Shown here piece after piece: positions 63,301-64,000 of a stretch of DNA of 64,000 nt. The notes under the pieces are model-generated. The model searched no databases, was not told where the DNA came from, and saw only the letters and a list, made by a program, of their open reading frames with translations. The position numbers and the translations under genes are program-made. Source of the stretch: Neckera pumila (taxonomy: Eukaryota > Streptophyta > Bryopsida > Hypnales > Neckeraceae); the NCBI GenBank assembly GCA_963969595.1, contig OZ018409.1, positions 188,501 through 252,500 of the forward strand, written 5' to 3'. Each line of letters starts with the position of its first letter. Within the stretch, counting starts at the first letter, position 1.

Positions 63301-64000
63301 TGAAAAACAACAGAAAGAAACGAAAAGTTTAAAGGCACAATCAGGTCAGCTATTAGCGTGTAAGAGAGAGGCAAATGAAAATGTTAAACCCTCTGCCACA
63401 CAACTAGAATAAGAGAGCATACCAGGAAAACAATGAAACAGAACATATGCTTTGACAATTCTCCAAAACATTCTTCAAATATTTAAAGCATTAATCTAAT
63501 ATGCTCGTGCAAATCCAAAGCTCCTTAAATACACCCTAACCCTCTCTACTGACACCCTCTGTAATTGCACATTCCCTATCTATCCCCAGAATTACTTGAG
63601 CTCGCATTTGATTGCACAGCTTCCACATGTCAAGCTGTGAGCATGCGGGAGGGTACTACAAGAAGCGTATTCGTCCCCCAAAGGCAGTGTCATTCGAGAG
63701 GGTTGAACTGAATGAGTGTAACTATTCAAAAATTTCAAGTATGATGCCTGCACTCGCCTGTCGAAGAGCGCGAACAGCACTATCGTCCCCATGGCAATCG
63801 CCAGGCTCCAAATTCAGATAAGCTGTTGCGTTCTTGGCCTCGTCTCCAGCTCGTTCTACCGCTTGAACTTCAGCACTCTTGGTGCCTTGAGCAGACAGAA
63901 AGCCCTCCCCCACTACTCTCGGTCCATGTGCGATCACGCAGCCAAAATTCGGATGCGGAGCACTCCATCCGGCCGACAAACCGGCAAGCTCCGCTGCTCG
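60313..64000 (-). CDS. PYRR: PYRR riboflavin-pathway reductase with YbiA-like domain (5' end outside window)
   Basis: Exons in gene order: 64000(partial)-63758, 63277-63137, 62896-62797, 62612-62487, 62367-62054, 61957-61838, 61364-61110, 60872-60747, 60594-60313. 568 residues are visible out of about 600 expected; only the transit peptide and a few residues are missing. The order is a deaminase-like domain (PHPNFGCVIAHG), the RibD-type reductase (LKYAMTVDGKIAASTGHSAW, VVGGNTVRRDNPRLT, SILWECGG), and a YbiA/COG3236 domain (FYKPWDPYGALSNFSPHPI, WNSVEHYYQAQKF, DLFWGAGRSGNGENKLG). The deaminase zinc ligands are gone: GTKSAEVQAV replaces an HAE motif, and LEPGDCHGDDSAV lacks the paired cysteines. 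This fits plant PYRR, where only the reductase works, making the ribitylamino product in plastids; the third domain is an N-glycosidase thought to remove reactive riboflavin intermediates. One intron is probably GC-AG. Confidence 0.93.
63278..63757 (-). other. probable GC-AG intron in PYRR
   Basis: Read on the minus strand, the exon ends CTTCGACAG and continues GCGAGT, a GC donor in perfect context. The 3' end is GGCAG before GCAGGGGTG. The join gives ALRQ-AGVSRVVVG, keeping the conserved glycine. A GT-AG alternative (donor at GTGCAG four bases on, acceptor four bases on) also keeps frame but gives QARVSR and loses the glycine. Confidence 0.6.

Noticed and set aside
1..64000. tRNA, rRNA or CRISPR arrays
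   Set aside because: I saw no tRNA box B with a cloverleaf, no rRNA signature, and no regularly spaced short repeats.

Overview
This is nuclear DNA of a land plant. The genes are split into many short exons, the proteins belong to plant families (WEB coiled-coil, PYRR with a YbiA-like tail, IBR3-type kinase/acyl-CoA dehydrogenase fusion, plant RELCH-like LisH/HEAT protein), there are TTTAGGG telomere-type units, and AT-rich repeat-filled intergenic DNA separates the genes. The proteins are recognisable but clearly diverged from Arabidopsis as I remember it, so a non-seed plant such as a bryophyte is my guess. The sequence alone does not settle the species. No organelle, bacterial or viral gene was recognised.

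Six multi- or single-exon genes can be reconstructed with reading frame kept through every junction. From left to right they are: a LisH/coiled-coil/HEAT protein (RELCH-like, + strand, 3979-12861, 20 exons, 1157 aa); a 2-oxoglutarate/Fe(II) oxygenase-like protein (+, 13712-16306, 5 exons, 487 aa); a small DnaJ-type zinc-finger protein (+, 18636-18941, one exon); an IBR3/ACAD10-like fusion with a peroxisomal C-terminus (-, 27546-21082, 17 exons, 830 aa); an S-adenosylmethionine carrier (+, about 32433-36414); and a very long WEB-family coiled-coil protein (-, 45855-38112, 8 coding exons, 1238 aa). A seventh gene, riboflavin-pathway PYRR with its YbiA-like tail (-, 60313 to beyond 64000), is cut by the right edge with nearly all of its protein visible. 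The genes are functionally unrelated housekeeping genes, with no sign of a cluster or operon.

Three introns appear to use non-canonical splice sites: an AT-AC (U12-type) intron at 11948-12125 in the RELCH-like gene, and GC-AG introns at 35857-36003 (SAM carrier) and 63278-63757 (PYRR).

The gene-poor parts (1-3978, 19000-21000, 28400-32400, 45900-60300) are AT-rich and hold repeats. The most striking are several elements bounded by TTAA on both sides with ends CCCCTAAA/TTTAGGGG or close variants: three copies of about 930 bp, one of 644 bp with a partial relative, and one of 230 bp. They look like non-autonomous, piggyBac-type MITEs, which would be unusual in a plant. Other repeats are a 283-bp near-perfect fold-back, a 275-bp GC-rich inverted-repeat element, two pairs of dispersed repeats, and an inverted pair of LTR-like sequences. 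Exon boundaries were read by eye from splice consensus, frame and remembered homologues; no alignment was run.
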